Positions 31,030 to 41,222 of a DNA stretch of 64,000 nt are shown here, piece after piece. The notes beneath the pieces are model-generated. The model saw only the letters and a list, made by a program, of their open reading frames with translations, searched no databases and had not been told where the DNA came from. Position 1 is the stretch's first letter. Each line of letters opens with the position of its first letter. A program made the position numbers and the translations under genes. This stretch comes from Pseudomonadota bacterium. Lineage in GTDB: Bacteria; Pseudomonadota; Gammaproteobacteria; Acidiferrobacterales; UBA6901. The stretch lies in NCBI GenBank assembly GCA_021785515.1, contig JAJYEX010000001.1, positions 186,001 through 250,000 of the forward strand, read 5' to 3'.

Positions 31030-32196
31030 TCAGCACGTCACCACGATCAGCGGAACAAGCATCTCCTCCACGCTGACGCCGCCGTGCATCCCGACGTGTA
31101 CCTGCCTGCGTTCACCGACAATCTGATCGGTAATGGCAAAATTCCGGTTCATGATCAGGGTGTAATGACCGATCCGGTCGCGCAGCCTGGGATGCGGCTG
31201 GCCAAGCCCGAAGTAGCCCTGATCCAGCAGCCTGGCGCTGTTGACCAGGACCGCGGCATGACCGAGCCTGCTGGTCACGTAGTCTTCGAACTGGCTGCAC
31301 TTGTCCGGATGCACGTAGCAGAACGCGACGCGCCGCTCGCCACACAAAGGCATAACCAGGGTTTCAGACAAGACCGGATGATCGCCGAGGTCCACCACGC
31401 TGTCAGGAACAGTGTCTATGAACCCGTGGTCGGCAGTGACAATGACAATCGCGTCGCGACCACGGGCCGCGTTGATGAAATAATCGAACGCCGCATCGAG
31501 CTCCTCTAGATGCATTGCTACCTGCCGGCTCGAAGCACCATGCTCGTGCGCAAGCCGGTCAAGATCCGGCCAGTAGGCGTAGGTAAAGCTCGGCGCCACC
31601 TGGTCGCTCAGGCATTGTTCGACCGCGTCGAAAAACTGCGGAAGTGTATTGTAGGCGTGACAGGTCGCGCCGCGTGTGTGTACCACATTGAACGCCGAAT
31701 CAACGATGCGCTGGGGTGTCACGACATGGCAGCGGCGCCCGAGCCGGCCGAATACCGGCTGATGCCCGAAGAACCGCTCGGCATCGATGCCACATTCCTC
31801 GAGCCCGGGGCCCCCATGACGATCCTGAAACGGAAGAACGGCAATGACGCTGCCGAGTTCCCTGAAAAACATGAACCATCCTGTCAGTCCGTGCTGCTGC
31901 GGAGCAGTGGCCGTCAGAAACGTGGTAATCGCCGCTGCGGTAGTCGACGGAAAGACCGAGGTGATGTGCCCCTTCAGTCCACGCCGCAGGGCGACGCCTG
32001 GTTCCGCGCGGACCAGGTGTTCGTATCCGAGCCCGTCCACCACCAGCAGCACAACATGCCGGTGGCGGGCAACAGCATCCGCGCCAAGGAGTCCCAGCGG
32101 GACATAGCCGGTATCCCCGCCGCCCATCCCGGTAACCAGGGACGCCATCAGGTTCACAATGCTGCCACCGCGATAATCGGGTAGGGGCATGATCAC
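31030..32196 (-). CDS. Alkaline phosphatase/phosphodiesterase superfamily protein
   Basis: VVLLVVDGLGYEHL, SVFPSTTAAAITTFLTATAPQQHGLTGW, VIVTADHGF metal-site motifs. Confidence 0.85.
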   Translation of the reverse strand: MIMPLPDYRGGSIVNLMASLVTGMGGGDTGYVPLGLLGADAVARHRHVVLLVVDGLGYEHLVRAEPGVALRRGLKGHITSVFPSTTAAAITTFLTATAPQQHGLTGWFMFFRELGSVIAVLPFQDRHGGPGLEECGIDAERFFGHQPVFGRLGRRCHVVTPQRIVDSAFNVVHTRGATCHAYNTLPQFFDAVEQCLSDQVAPSFTYAYWPDLDRLAHEHGASSRQVAMHLEELDAAFDYFINAARGRDAIVIVTADHGFIDTVPDSVVDLGDHPVLSETLVMPLCGERRVAFCYVHPDKCSQFEDYVTSRLGHAAVLVNSARLLDQGYFGLGQPHPRLRDRIGHYTLIMNRNFAITDQIVGERRQVHVGMHGGVSVEEMLVPLIVVTC

Positions 32197-32567
32197 GTCG
32201 CTCCGGCACCATACCGTGCCTGCATTCCATTGCGTGCATCTGCGATGCTATCGGATTGTCCGGGTCATGGCTATCGACAATGGCTTGCACCGCCTGGTTA
32301 CCCACACCGCCGCCGCGGGATAACCCGCACCACCGGACATCATCGACACCTCCGATCTCCTTATCCGCGAGCACAGCGGCGACCGGGTGGCAGGTGCCGG
32401 CGGCGGTATGCGCACACATCGTGGATAAGAGCCGCGGGGTTTCAGGACCAAACAGCATCTACCCGGACTGTCATGGCAATCCGAGAGCGGCTTGCCTGGC
32501 CACCTGGCGCACGTGTCATCTTGACCCGCGGCAAAGCGCAACCGGGCTGCGACACAGGCGTCCTTTC

Positions 32568-35156
32568 CTAGATACCCACTGGCACCGCTGGTGTCACACC
32601 CTGCTCACTGCTGCCAGACAGATGCGCTCTGACCGCACTTGCGCCCCACAGCACAAGATTAAGTTCCGCCGGCACGCGTGCTTCGGAATGGTAGGGGACA
32701 ACCCGCGGAGTAAAGTGCGCAACGGGTCGTGTACTGGCAATGCGGCAGCGATAGATAAACCCGTTTGCTGCCCCCGGTATCCCCGCCCCGCACTCCATGA
32801 CCGTGCGCACTGCAGGCTGGTCATCTACCGGATCTGCGTAAATCTCGGACCGTACTTCTCCAGGCTGGATCTCGCCAAGATACAGGGCAATCATGAACGA
32901 CCAGCCATCCGACTCCTGCCAGGCCTCGAGATCGCCCAGGCGTATTCCCGCCCAATGTCGCATGAGATTCTGCTCCCATGCGCGCAGCTCTCTCGCGCCT
33001 TTTCCCGCATCGGCCGTTCTACTACGGAAAGCCCTTGCCGCTGGAAGGTACAGTTCCTGCACGTATTGCTGCACCATGCGGTTACTGCTGAACCGGGGGG
33101 CAAGGTGCGCCATGCTGATGCGCATCCGCGCTACCCAGCTGTGGGGAATTCCGTCGGCCGCACGCCGATAGAACGTCGGCAACACCTCCTTCTCGAGCAG
33201 ACGGTAGAGTTCGGCCGCCTCGTAAGCGTCCCATTCCGGCTCGGCATGCTCCCGCCCATCCCCCAGCGACCAGCCAACATCCTGCGCGTACGCTTCGGCC
33301 CACCAGCCATCAAGCTCCGACAGATGGATGCCGCCGTTCACGAGCACCTTCATTCCGCTCGTACCACAGGCTTCCCAGGGCCGTCTGGGCGTATTGATCC
33401 ACAGGTCCACGCCCTGGACCATTTCCTGGGCAAGCGTCATGTCGTAGTCTTCGAGAAACACCGCGCGGGTACGTACCTCTGGGCGCTGCACAAATTCCGC
33501 CCACTCGCGCACGAACCCTTTCCCCTCCTCATCCTGGGGATGAGCCTTTCCGGCTACGATGATCTGCACCGGCCGTTCGTGCGAGGTCAGAAGCCGCACC
33601 AGACGGCCAGCGTCGCGCAGCAGCAGATTGGGCCGTTTGTATTCGGCAAACCGACGGGCAAAGCCCAGAGTGAGCGCGTTGGGATCGAGCACATCGCGCG
33701 CAGCGGCCACCGCCTTCTCTCCGGCCCCGCGCTGTCCGAGCTGTCTGGCAAGACGTGCGCGCGCATAGCCCACCAGATCCCGGCGCTGCCGGCCGCGAAA
33801 CGCCCACAACGCCTCATCGTCCAGAACCTCGATAGCCGGACCGAGATCATCCAAAGACCCCAGCCAGCGTTCCTTGCCGCACGCTTCGGTCCATATCGTG
33901 TCAGCCCACGGCGAATCCCACGTCGGAACGTGCACGCCGTTGGTCACGTGGGTGACGGGCACCTCACGCTGCGGCCAGTGCGGATACAAGTCCTGGAAAA
34001 TCCGGCGGCTGACTTCGCCATGCAGGCGGCTGACACCGTTCACAGACCCGCAGGTACGTGCCGCCAAATAGGCCATGTTGAAGGGTTCGCTGTTGTCGGC
34101 TGCATTCTTCCGGCCCAAGGCCATGAGATCTTGCTCGGAAATTCCAAAGCCGACAGCATATCGCCTGCCGTAGTGCTCGAGCAGCTCAGACTGGTAGCTG
34201 TCGAACCCGGACGCCACAGGCGTGTGGGTCGTGAAGACATTGCCAGCCCGGGTTGCCCACAGCGCCTCCCAGAAATCTACGTGATGCGCCTGCATGTAGG
34301 CCCGCGCCCGCTCCAAAGTCACAAACGCTGCATGTCCCTCGTTCAGGTGACAGACGTCCACTTGCAGTCCCAGCGCCTCCAAAACGCGCCAGCCGCCTAT
34401 GCCCAGCGCGATTTCCTGCACCAACCTGAGCTCCTGCCCACCGCCGTATAGCCTGCTCGTAATGCCGCGATCGCGGGCGCTGTTAAGTGCATCGTTGCTG
34501 TCCAGCAGATAAAGCATCACCCGCCCCACCTGCACCTGCCACACACGAAATCTGACCAGACGTCCCGGGAATTCGATCGAAACGTTCAGCCAGCCTCCGG
34601 CTTCGGTTTCGGCCGGTCTTATCGGCAGACTCGCCGTGTCATTGTAGGGATAGGTTTCCTGCTGCCGTCCCGAGGCATCGAGCGTCTGCCGAAAATAGCC
34701 TTCCTCGTACAACAGCCCGACACCGGTAAGCGGAATGCCCAGGTCACTGGAAGTCTTGAGGTGATCGCCCGCCAGAATTCCGAGACCACCAGCGTACAGC
34801 GGTAGCGCTTCGCCCAGGCCAAACTCCATGCTGAAGTAAGCAATCTGCACGTCCCGCATGTCGGCCACCTGTTCGCCCCAGCACGGCCGACCCAGGTATT
34901 CCAGTCTCGAATGGACCAACCGGTCGAGTTCTCCGAGAAAGACAGCATCCTGCGCCAGTTCCTGCATGCGTTTGGGTGACAAATTCTGCAAAATGACATG
35001 AGGATTCGCAGTCTGGGCCCAAGTTTCCGGGTCCACCAGCTTCCACAGGCCATCTCCCGCGTGGCTCCATGTCCACAACAGATCACTGGCAAGCTCGGTC
35101 AGCGGCGCGAGTTCCACCGGCATCCCTTCAGACATTCCGGCCCCGCCCGCTGTCAT
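32568..35156 (-). CDS. glgP: Alpha-glucan phosphorylase (DUF3417/GT35 type)
   Basis: IAYFSMEFGLGEALPLYAGGLGILAGDHLKTSSDLGIPLTGVGLLYEEGYF, HLNEGHAAF, EYKRPNLLL, GTSGMKVLVNGGIHLSELDGWW. Confidence 0.93.
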   Translation of the reverse strand: MTAGGAGMSEGMPVELAPLTELASDLLWTWSHAGDGLWKLVDPETWAQTANPHVILQNLSPKRMQELAQDAVFLGELDRLVHSRLEYLGRPCWGEQVADMRDVQIAYFSMEFGLGEALPLYAGGLGILAGDHLKTSSDLGIPLTGVGLLYEEGYFRQTLDASGRQQETYPYNDTASLPIRPAETEAGGWLNVSIEFPGRLVRFRVWQVQVGRVMLYLLDSNDALNSARDRGITSRLYGGGQELRLVQEIALGIGGWRVLEALGLQVDVCHLNEGHAAFVTLERARAYMQAHHVDFWEALWATRAGNVFTTHTPVASGFDSYQSELLEHYGRRYAVGFGISEQDLMALGRKNAADNSEPFNMAYLAARTCGSVNGVSRLHGEVSRRIFQDLYPHWPQREVPVTHVTNGVHVPTWDSPWADTIWTEACGKERWLGSLDDLGPAIEVLDDEALWAFRGRQRRDLVGYARARLARQLGQRGAGEKAVAAARDVLDPNALTLGFARRFAEYKRPNLLLRDAGRLVRLLTSHERPVQIIVAGKAHPQDEEGKGFVREWAEFVQRPEVRTRAVFLEDYDMTLAQEMVQGVDLWINTPRRPWEACGTSGMKVLVNGGIHLSELDGWWAEAYAQDVGWSLGDGREHAEPEWDAYEAAELYRLLEKEVLPTFYRRAADGIPHSWVARMRISMAHLAPRFSSNRMVQQYVQELYLPAARAFRSRTADAGKGARELRAWEQNLMRHWAGIRLGDLEAWQESDGWSFMIALYLGEIQPGEVRSEIYADPVDDQPAVRTVMECGAGIPGAANGFIYRCRIASTRPVAHFTPRVVPYHSEARVPAELNLVLWGASAVRAHLSGSSEQGVTPAVPVGI

Positions 35157-35211
35157 CGATTTCACACCTCGGTCACCGTCATCGCCCCGGTCCGCCGGAC
35201 GCGATAACGCA

Positions 35212-37656
35212 TCAGTAGATCCACTTCCACTCGCGCACCTCCGGCATATCTTCACCATGGTGCCTGATGTACTCGCTATGCTCGACACGCTTGTCACGCA
35301 TCGCCTGTTTCAGGTGTGCGGCCCGGTACCCGAGACCAGGCACCCGGTCGATGACATCCTCCACCAGATGGAACCGGTCGAGATCATTGCGCACCACCAT
35401 GTCGAATGGGGTCGTGGTGGTTCCTTCTTCCTTGTAGCCACGCACGTGAATGTTTGCATGATTGGTGCGTCGGTACGTCAGCCGGTGAATGAGCCAGGGA
35501 TATCCGTGATAGGCAAATACCACCGGCTTGTCCGGGGTAAAAAGTGCGTCGAAATCCTTGCCGGACAGGCCGTGCGGATGCTCCTCCTTCGGCTGCAGGG
35601 TCATGAGATCGACGACGTTAACCACCCGTATCCGCAGCTTGGGCAGGTCCCGTCTCAGAATGTCCACTGCCGCCAGGATCTCGAGCGTCGGCACGTCTCC
35701 GGCGCAGGCCATGACGACGTCAGTCTCCCCGCCATCGTCGTTGCTGGCCCAGTCCCAGATGCCGATCCCGGCCGCACAATGCTTGCGCGCCGCCTCCAGA
35801 TCGAGCCACTGTGCCTCGGGCTGCTTACCGGCAACGATCACATTGATCCGGTCGCGACTGCGCAGGCACGCATCAACGACGAACAGCAGGCAGTTGGCAT
35901 CGGGCGGCAGATAGACCCTGATCACATTTGCCTTCTTGTTGACCACATGATCGATGAATCCCGGATCCTGATGAGAAAAGCCGTTGTGGTCCTGACGCCA
36001 CACATGGGATGTCAGAAGATAATTGAGCGAGGCAATCGGACGGCGCCACGGGATCTCGGTATTGCACACCTTGAGCCACTTGGCGTGCTGGTTGAACATC
36101 GAATCGACAATATGAATGAATGCCTCGTAGCAGGTGAATAGGCCGTGACGACCGGTCAGCAGATAGCCCTCGAGCCAGCCCTGACAGGTATGCTCGGACA
36201 GGATTTCCATCACCCGGCCGTCGCGCGCCAGGCGGTCATCCTCCGGAAGCACGTCCGCCATCCACTCGCGCCCGGTCACCTCCAGCAGCGCACCCAGACG
36301 ATTGGAGTTGAGTTCGTCCGGCGCCATAACACGGAAGTTTGCAGTAGCAAGATTTCTTGTCATCACATCGCGCAGAAACGTTCCCGTTACGCGCGTGGCC
36401 TCGGCTGTCACCGATCCGGGTTTCGGCACTGCGACCGCATAGTCTCCGATGTCTGGCAGGTCCAGCTCCCTAAGCAGCAATCCGCCGTTGGCGTGCGGGT
36501 TCGAGCCCATCCGTCTGGACCCGGTCGGCGCGAGAGCTGCCAGCTCCGGCCGGAACTGCCCGTCGCCATCGAACAGCTCCTCGGGGCGATAGCTCTTCAT
36601 CCACTGCTCGAGCAGCTTCACATGCTGTGGATTCGTTTGCATGTCGGTGATCGGAACCTGGTGCGCACGCCAGTAACCTTCCAGCTTCATGCCATCGACT
36701 TCAGCAGGAGCCGTCCAGCCCTTGGGCGTGCGCAGGACGATGGCCGGCCAGCGCGGTCGCTGGCTGACGCCTCGCAGACACGCGTCGTCCTGGATCTCCT
36801 TGATTTCCGCAATGGCGCGATCGAGCGTCGCGGCCATCTGTTGATGCATCACGGCGGGATCCGATCCCTCCACAAAATACGGGCGGTAACCGTACCCGGT
36901 CAACAGACTGCCGAGCTCCTCGTGGCCAATGCGCGCGAGCACGGTCGGGTTGGCGATCTTGTAGCCGTTCAGATGCAGAATCGGAAGTACGGCGCCGTCG
37001 CGCGCCGGGCTGAGAAACTTGTTGGAATGCCAGGCGGTTGCCAGCGGCCCGGTCTCAGCCTCCCCGTCCCCGATCACGCAACAGACGATCAGATCCGGGT
37101 TATCAAACGCCGCACCGAATGCATGCGACAGAGAGTATCCCAGCTCCCCGCCCTCATGAATCGACCCCGGGGTCTCCGGAGCCACATGGCTCGGAATACC
37201 CCCCGGAAAGGAAAACTGCCGGAACAGCCGCCGCATGCCGTCCGCGTTGCGTGCGATATGGGGATAGAACTCGCTGTAGCTGCCCTCGAGATAGGTGTTT
37301 GCCACCAGTCCCGGGCCTCCATGCCCGGGGCCCGCGACGTATATGACGTTCAGGTCCCTGGCTTTGATCAGGCGATTCATGTGCACATAGATGAAATTAA
37401 GCCCGGGCGTGGTGCCCCAGTGCCCCAGAAGGCGCGGTTTGATGTGTTCGGCCGTCAGCGGCTTCAGCAACAGCGGATTGTCCATCAGATAGATCTGCCC
37501 GATCGACAGATAATTGGCAGCACGCCAGTAGGCGTCCAGCTTTCGCAACTCCTCTGCCGATAGCGGACCCGAAAATGGCGCGTGCGGCTGTCCGGCGGTC
37601 GTGCCACGATGGCCGGTACCCTTGGTCTTGACGTCTCCCACGCTTTCCCTCCTCAA
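35212..37656 (-). CDS. xfp: Phosphoketolase (xylulose-5-P/fructose-6-P)
   Basis: [101 protein letters not shown]. Confidence 0.97.
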   Translation of the reverse strand: MRRESVGDVKTKGTGHRGTTAGQPHAPFSGPLSAEELRKLDAYWRAANYLSIGQIYLMDNPLLLKPLTAEHIKPRLLGHWGTTPGLNFIYVHMNRLIKARDLNVIYVAGPGHGGPGLVANTYLEGSYSEFYPHIARNADGMRRLFRQFSFPGGIPSHVAPETPGSIHEGGELGYSLSHAFGAAFDNPDLIVCCVIGDGEAETGPLATAWHSNKFLSPARDGAVLPILHLNGYKIANPTVLARIGHEELGSLLTGYGYRPYFVEGSDPAVMHQQMAATLDRAIAEIKEIQDDACLRGVSQRPRWPAIVLRTPKGWTAPAEVDGMKLEGYWRAHQVPITDMQTNPQHVKLLEQWMKSYRPEELFDGDGQFRPELAALAPTGSRRMGSNPHANGGLLLRELDLPDIGDYAVAVPKPGSVTAEATRVTGTFLRDVMTRNLATANFRVMAPDELNSNRLGALLEVTGREWMADVLPEDDRLARDGRVMEILSEHTCQGWLEGYLLTGRHGLFTCYEAFIHIVDSMFNQHAKWLKVCNTEIPWRRPIASLNYLLTSHVWRQDHNGFSHQDPGFIDHVVNKKANVIRVYLPPDANCLLFVVDACLRSRDRINVIVAGKQPEAQWLDLEAARKHCAAGIGIWDWASNDDGGETDVVMACAGDVPTLEILAAVDILRRDLPKLRIRVVNVVDLMTLQPKEEHPHGLSGKDFDALFTPDKPVVFAYHGYPWLIHRLTYRRTNHANIHVRGYKEEGTTTTPFDMVVRNDLDRFHLVEDVIDRVPGLGYRAAHLKQAMRDKRVEHSEYIRHHGEDMPEVREWKWIY

Positions 37657-37679
37657 CGCGAACCCGCCACCAGCGGCCG

Positions 37680-38873
37680 TTATGCCTGTCCCATCACCCC
37701 CAGCGCCTCACGCGCCAGCTCTCCGGACTCATCTGCACGGAGCACCCAAACCTCAACCCCGCTTCCGTCTGCGCTGATCTTTCGGTCACCACACGCCTGG
37801 ACGTTTTCTGCAGGATCGATTGCAATACCGCACCACTCCATCCCGTGAAGGATGCGCTCCCGCACCGGCGAGGCATGCTCCCCGACTCCCCCACTGAACA
37901 GGACCCCGTCGGCACCACCCAGAACTGTCAGGTAGGCGCCGACGTACTTCCGGGCCCGATAGCAAAACAGATCCACGGCCTGGCGCGCGTCCGGCAGGTT
38001 GCTCGCCAGCAGCACGCGCATGTCGCCGCTGATGCCGGATACTCCCAGCAACCCGGACTGCCGCTCCAGAATCCGGTCAGTCTGATCCGGTGTCAGCGCC
38101 TCACTGCGCTGCAGGAAGGTCAGCATCCCTGCATCGACATCGCCGCAGCGGGTTGCCATGACCAGCCCCTCCAGGGGCGAAAATCCCATCGATATATCGA
38201 GCGCCACGCCATCCCTGATGGCCGCCACCGAACAACCGGATCCGAGCTGGAGACTGATGATCCGCCCGCGTCCGGAGCGTGCGCTGTGCATCTCATCCCA
38301 TCTCCGCCACATGGCCCGGTGCGCCAGCCCGTGAAATCCGTAACGCCGAAGCTGATATGCTTCTGTCAGGGCGCGAGGCAGGGCGTAACCGCGCGCCACC
38401 TGCGGAAGTTGCGAAAAAAATGCCGTATCGAATACCGCGACTTGCGGTACCCGCGGTCCGAAGTGATCGCGACAGGCCCGTATCCACCGCAGCGCCCGTG
38501 CGTTATGTAGTGGCGCCAACGGCTCAAGCCTCTCGATCTCCCGCTCGACATCTTTGTCCACACGACGCGATGCCACCAGATGAGCCCCGCCGTGAACCAC
38601 ACGATGCGCCACCACGGATATGTTCGTCAGTGCGTGCTGCTCGACAAAACGTCCGAGAAACTCCGCCGGCGGGCCGTCGGCCTGCTCCTCGTGTGCTGCG
38701 GCCACCGGATCCAGCTGACCGCCGGCCGAATTCCGGAAAGCCGCGAGTCGCAATGAGGAGCTGCCGCTGTTTACGGTCAGAATGTTCAAGCCCAGCCGCC
38801 GCTCCCAACCGTTTCCGGCGGCGTCCTCCCCGTGCGCATGCTTTCCCGGCAGAACCGCGGCATATCTGGGCAT
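37680..38873 (-). CDS. ackA: Acetate kinase
   Basis: [96 protein letters not shown] preceded by AGGA; an internal TTG start at 38789 is possible. Confidence 0.95.
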   Translation of the reverse strand: MPRYAAVLPGKHAHGEDAAGNGWERRLGLNILTVNSGSSSLRLAAFRNSAGGQLDPVAAAHEEQADGPPAEFLGRFVEQHALTNISVVAHRVVHGGAHLVASRRVDKDVEREIERLEPLAPLHNARALRWIRACRDHFGPRVPQVAVFDTAFFSQLPQVARGYALPRALTEAYQLRRYGFHGLAHRAMWRRWDEMHSARSGRGRIISLQLGSGCSVAAIRDGVALDISMGFSPLEGLVMATRCGDVDAGMLTFLQRSEALTPDQTDRILERQSGLLGVSGISGDMRVLLASNLPDARQAVDLFCYRARKYVGAYLTVLGGADGVLFSGGVGEHASPVRERILHGMEWCGIAIDPAENVQACGDRKISADGSGVEVWVLRADESGELAREALGVMGQA

Positions 38874-38920
38874 CAGATTCCTGGTGTGCTTTTACGATAC
38901 CCGCGCAACGCGAACAGACA

Positions 38921-38934
38921 TTGATCTCCATCAA
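38921..38934. promoter_or_regulatory. Perfect FNR/ANR-type box TTGAT-CTCC-ATCAA upstream of ackA
   Basis: Exact match to TTGATNNNNATCAA; a minus-strand -10-like TATCGT (38899-38894) puts the box centre near -40.5/-41.5. Confidence 0.75.
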
Positions 38935-38996
38935 GATTTGCAAACCGACTCCGGCGCGGCCCGCGCAACGCGAGTCCGTGCTGCCGCCAGAAACAG

Positions 38997-40106
38997 TCAC
39001 ACCGACCGGTGACGGAAGAGCCAGGCCGCCACCGTCATGCTCGCCAGCCCGAGCACCACGAGCGCGCCGTACTGTGATCCAAGCACCTCTACTCCATCAC
39101 CCTGCAGAAAACTGCCCCGCAGGATGACCAGAAAATAGCGCAGGGGGTCCAGATAGGTCACATACTGCACCGCGAGGGGCATGTTGGCGATAGGCGTGGC
39201 AAATCCCGAGAGGATCACGGCCGGAACCATGAACAGGAAGACACCCAGAGCTCCCTGCTGCTGGGTCACTGCCAGGGACGAAATCATCAGCCCGATCCCT
39301 ATGCCCGAGAACAGAAACAGCACCAGACCGAGGTAGAGCGCCCCCAGGCTACCCGAGAATGGCACCTCGAACCAGAATACCGCCGCCGCCAGAATCAAGG
39401 TGGCCTCGATCACCCCGATGACGAAACCCGGTATCGATTTGCCGATCAGCATCTCCAGCGGATTGAGGGGGGTTACCAGCAGCTGATCGAACGTGCCGCT
39501 TTCCCGTTCACGCGCCACGGACAAGCCCGTAGTCAACATGGTCACCACCAGCGTAAGCAGGCCTATGATCCCCGGCACAATAAACCACGTCGACAGAAGG
39601 TCGGGATTGAACCAGGAGCGCATGACGAGCTGCGCCGGCGGACTCCGCCATTTGTGGTCAGCTGCCCATTGCGCATCGAACCCCTCAACAACCTGACTGA
39701 CGTAATTGTTCGCCAGGGCCGCAGTATTGGAGTTTCTTCCGTCAATGATCACCTGAATCCGGCCTGGCCGGTGACTCAGCAGATTCCTGCTGAACTGCGG
39801 GCCGATGTGCACCACCATGAGCACCCGCTTGTCATCAATCTCCGGAGCAATCTGAAAATGCGATGTCAGCACCGCCACCTGACGGAAGACCGGGGAACCC
39901 CGGAACCTGGCCAACAGCTGACGCGACGCCTGCCCGCCGTCCTGGTTGTAAACCGCGTACGGAATATGCCGGATATTGAAGGTTGCCGCGTAGCCAAACA
40001 CGACCAGCTGTATCAGGGGCGGCACGATCAATGTCATCCGCGCCACCTTGTCGCGCAGAAGTGCCAGAAACTCCTTTCGGGCCAGTGCCCTTATCCGCGA
40101 CCACAT
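38997..40106 (-). CDS. ABC-2 type transporter permease
   Basis: N-terminal RIRALARKEFLALLRDKVARMTLIVPPLIQLVVFGYA; LNPLEMLIGKSIPGFVIG; 6-TM topology. Confidence 0.92.
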   Translation of the reverse strand: MWSRIRALARKEFLALLRDKVARMTLIVPPLIQLVVFGYAATFNIRHIPYAVYNQDGGQASRQLLARFRGSPVFRQVAVLTSHFQIAPEIDDKRVLMVVHIGPQFSRNLLSHRPGRIQVIIDGRNSNTAALANNYVSQVVEGFDAQWAADHKWRSPPAQLVMRSWFNPDLLSTWFIVPGIIGLLTLVVTMLTTGLSVARERESGTFDQLLVTPLNPLEMLIGKSIPGFVIGVIEATLILAAAVFWFEVPFSGSLGALYLGLVLFLFSGIGIGLMISSLAVTQQQGALGVFLFMVPAVILSGFATPIANMPLAVQYVTYLDPLRYFLVILRGSFLQGDGVEVLGSQYGALVVLGLASMTVAAWLFRHRSV

Positions 40107-40109
40107 GGC

Positions 40110-41222
40110 TCAGTCCAGGCGCTTACGAGACAGCCGCCACGTCAAGCCCAGAAAGAAAACCGCCATGGCGGCCAGGGCTGCCGTGTTGGCCAGGACTACC
40201 GGCCACAGGTCACCGGCACCGAATACCGTCTGCAGTATGGCGACAAAATAGCGCGCCGCGACGATATGAGTCAGCAGCCGAATCGGTGCCGGCATGGAAT
40301 TGATGTCGAAGACAAATCCCGAAAGTATGAACGCGGGCAGAAAGGTCGTAACGATTGCGATCGTCGCCGATACAAACTGGTTCTTCGAAACCGTCGAGAT
40401 CAGCAATCCCATGCCGAGCGCTACCAGCAGGTACAGCCCCGAAACCGAAAACAGGACTAGCACTGAACCCCGCAACGGCACGAGGAAAAGCCACACTGCC
40501 ATCATGACCGACAGCGCCATGCCAGCCATGCCCAGGCAGAAATAGGGAATCAGCTTGCTGAGCAGAATGTCGCCCATGCTCACCGGCGTCGCCAACAGCG
40601 CCTCCATCGTGCCGCGCTCCCATTCCCGCGACACGACCTGCGCCGTAAGCAGCGCGCCGATCAGGGTCATAATGATGGCAATCAGGCCGGGCACCAGATA
40701 GTTTCTGCTCCGCAAAGCGGAATTGAACCAGATGCGCGGCTCGACTGTGACGGGTTCCTCCAGCACCGAGCCCTGCGCTTGCGCCTGATGAGAAAGCCAG
40801 CCGAGCCATACTCCCTGGATATACGCTTCCAGCAGGCCCGCATCGTTTGCATCGACCCCGTTGACGAATACGCCGATTCTGGCATCGCTCCGGGTCAGAA
40901 CACGTCGCCCGAAATCGCTCCGCAACCAGACGATTCCGTTCACTTTGCGCCGCATGAGCGCCCCGGTGGCATCCGCCATGGTCGGGTAGCGATGCACAAC
41001 AAAGTACGGCGAATGATAAAACCCGTCCAACAGCTCCCCGGTCTGGGGCGAAGCCGGCGCAACCAGCGCCAGCGGCACGCTGTGCGCATTGAGCGACACG
41101 CCGTACCCGAAGAGGAGAAGCAGAACAAAAGGCAGCACAACCGCTATGGCAATCGCCGACGGATCGCGCACGATCTGCAGAAATTCCTTGTGAACCAGCC
41201 CCCGCAAGGCCATGCGGCTCAT
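40110..41222 (-). CDS. ABC-2 type transporter permease
   Basis: LVHKEFLQIVRDPSAIAIAVVLPFVLLLLFGYGVSLNA; REWERGTMEALLATPVSMGDILLSKLIPYF. Confidence 0.92.
   Translation of the reverse strand: MSRMALRGLVHKEFLQIVRDPSAIAIAVVLPFVLLLLFGYGVSLNAHSVPLALVAPASPQTGELLDGFYHSPYFVVHRYPTMADATGALMRRKVNGIVWLRSDFGRRVLTRSDARIGVFVNGVDANDAGLLEAYIQGVWLGWLSHQAQAQGSVLEEPVTVEPRIWFNSALRSRNYLVPGLIAIIMTLIGALLTAQVVSREWERGTMEALLATPVSMGDILLSKLIPYFCLGMAGMALSVMMAVWLFLVPLRGSVLVLFSVSGLYLLVALGMGLLISTVSKNQFVSATIAIVTTFLPAFILSGFVFDINSMPAPIRLLTHIVAARYFVAILQTVFGAGDLWPVVLANTAALAAMAVFFLGLTWRLSRKRLD

Noticed and set aside
32256-34451. 731-aa plus-strand ORF
   Set aside because: Fully antisense to glgP; His/Arg/Pro-rich shadow frame typical of high-GC coding DNA, no family motif.
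36145-37563. 472-aa plus-strand ORF
   Set aside because: Antisense to phosphoketolase, low-complexity shadow translation.
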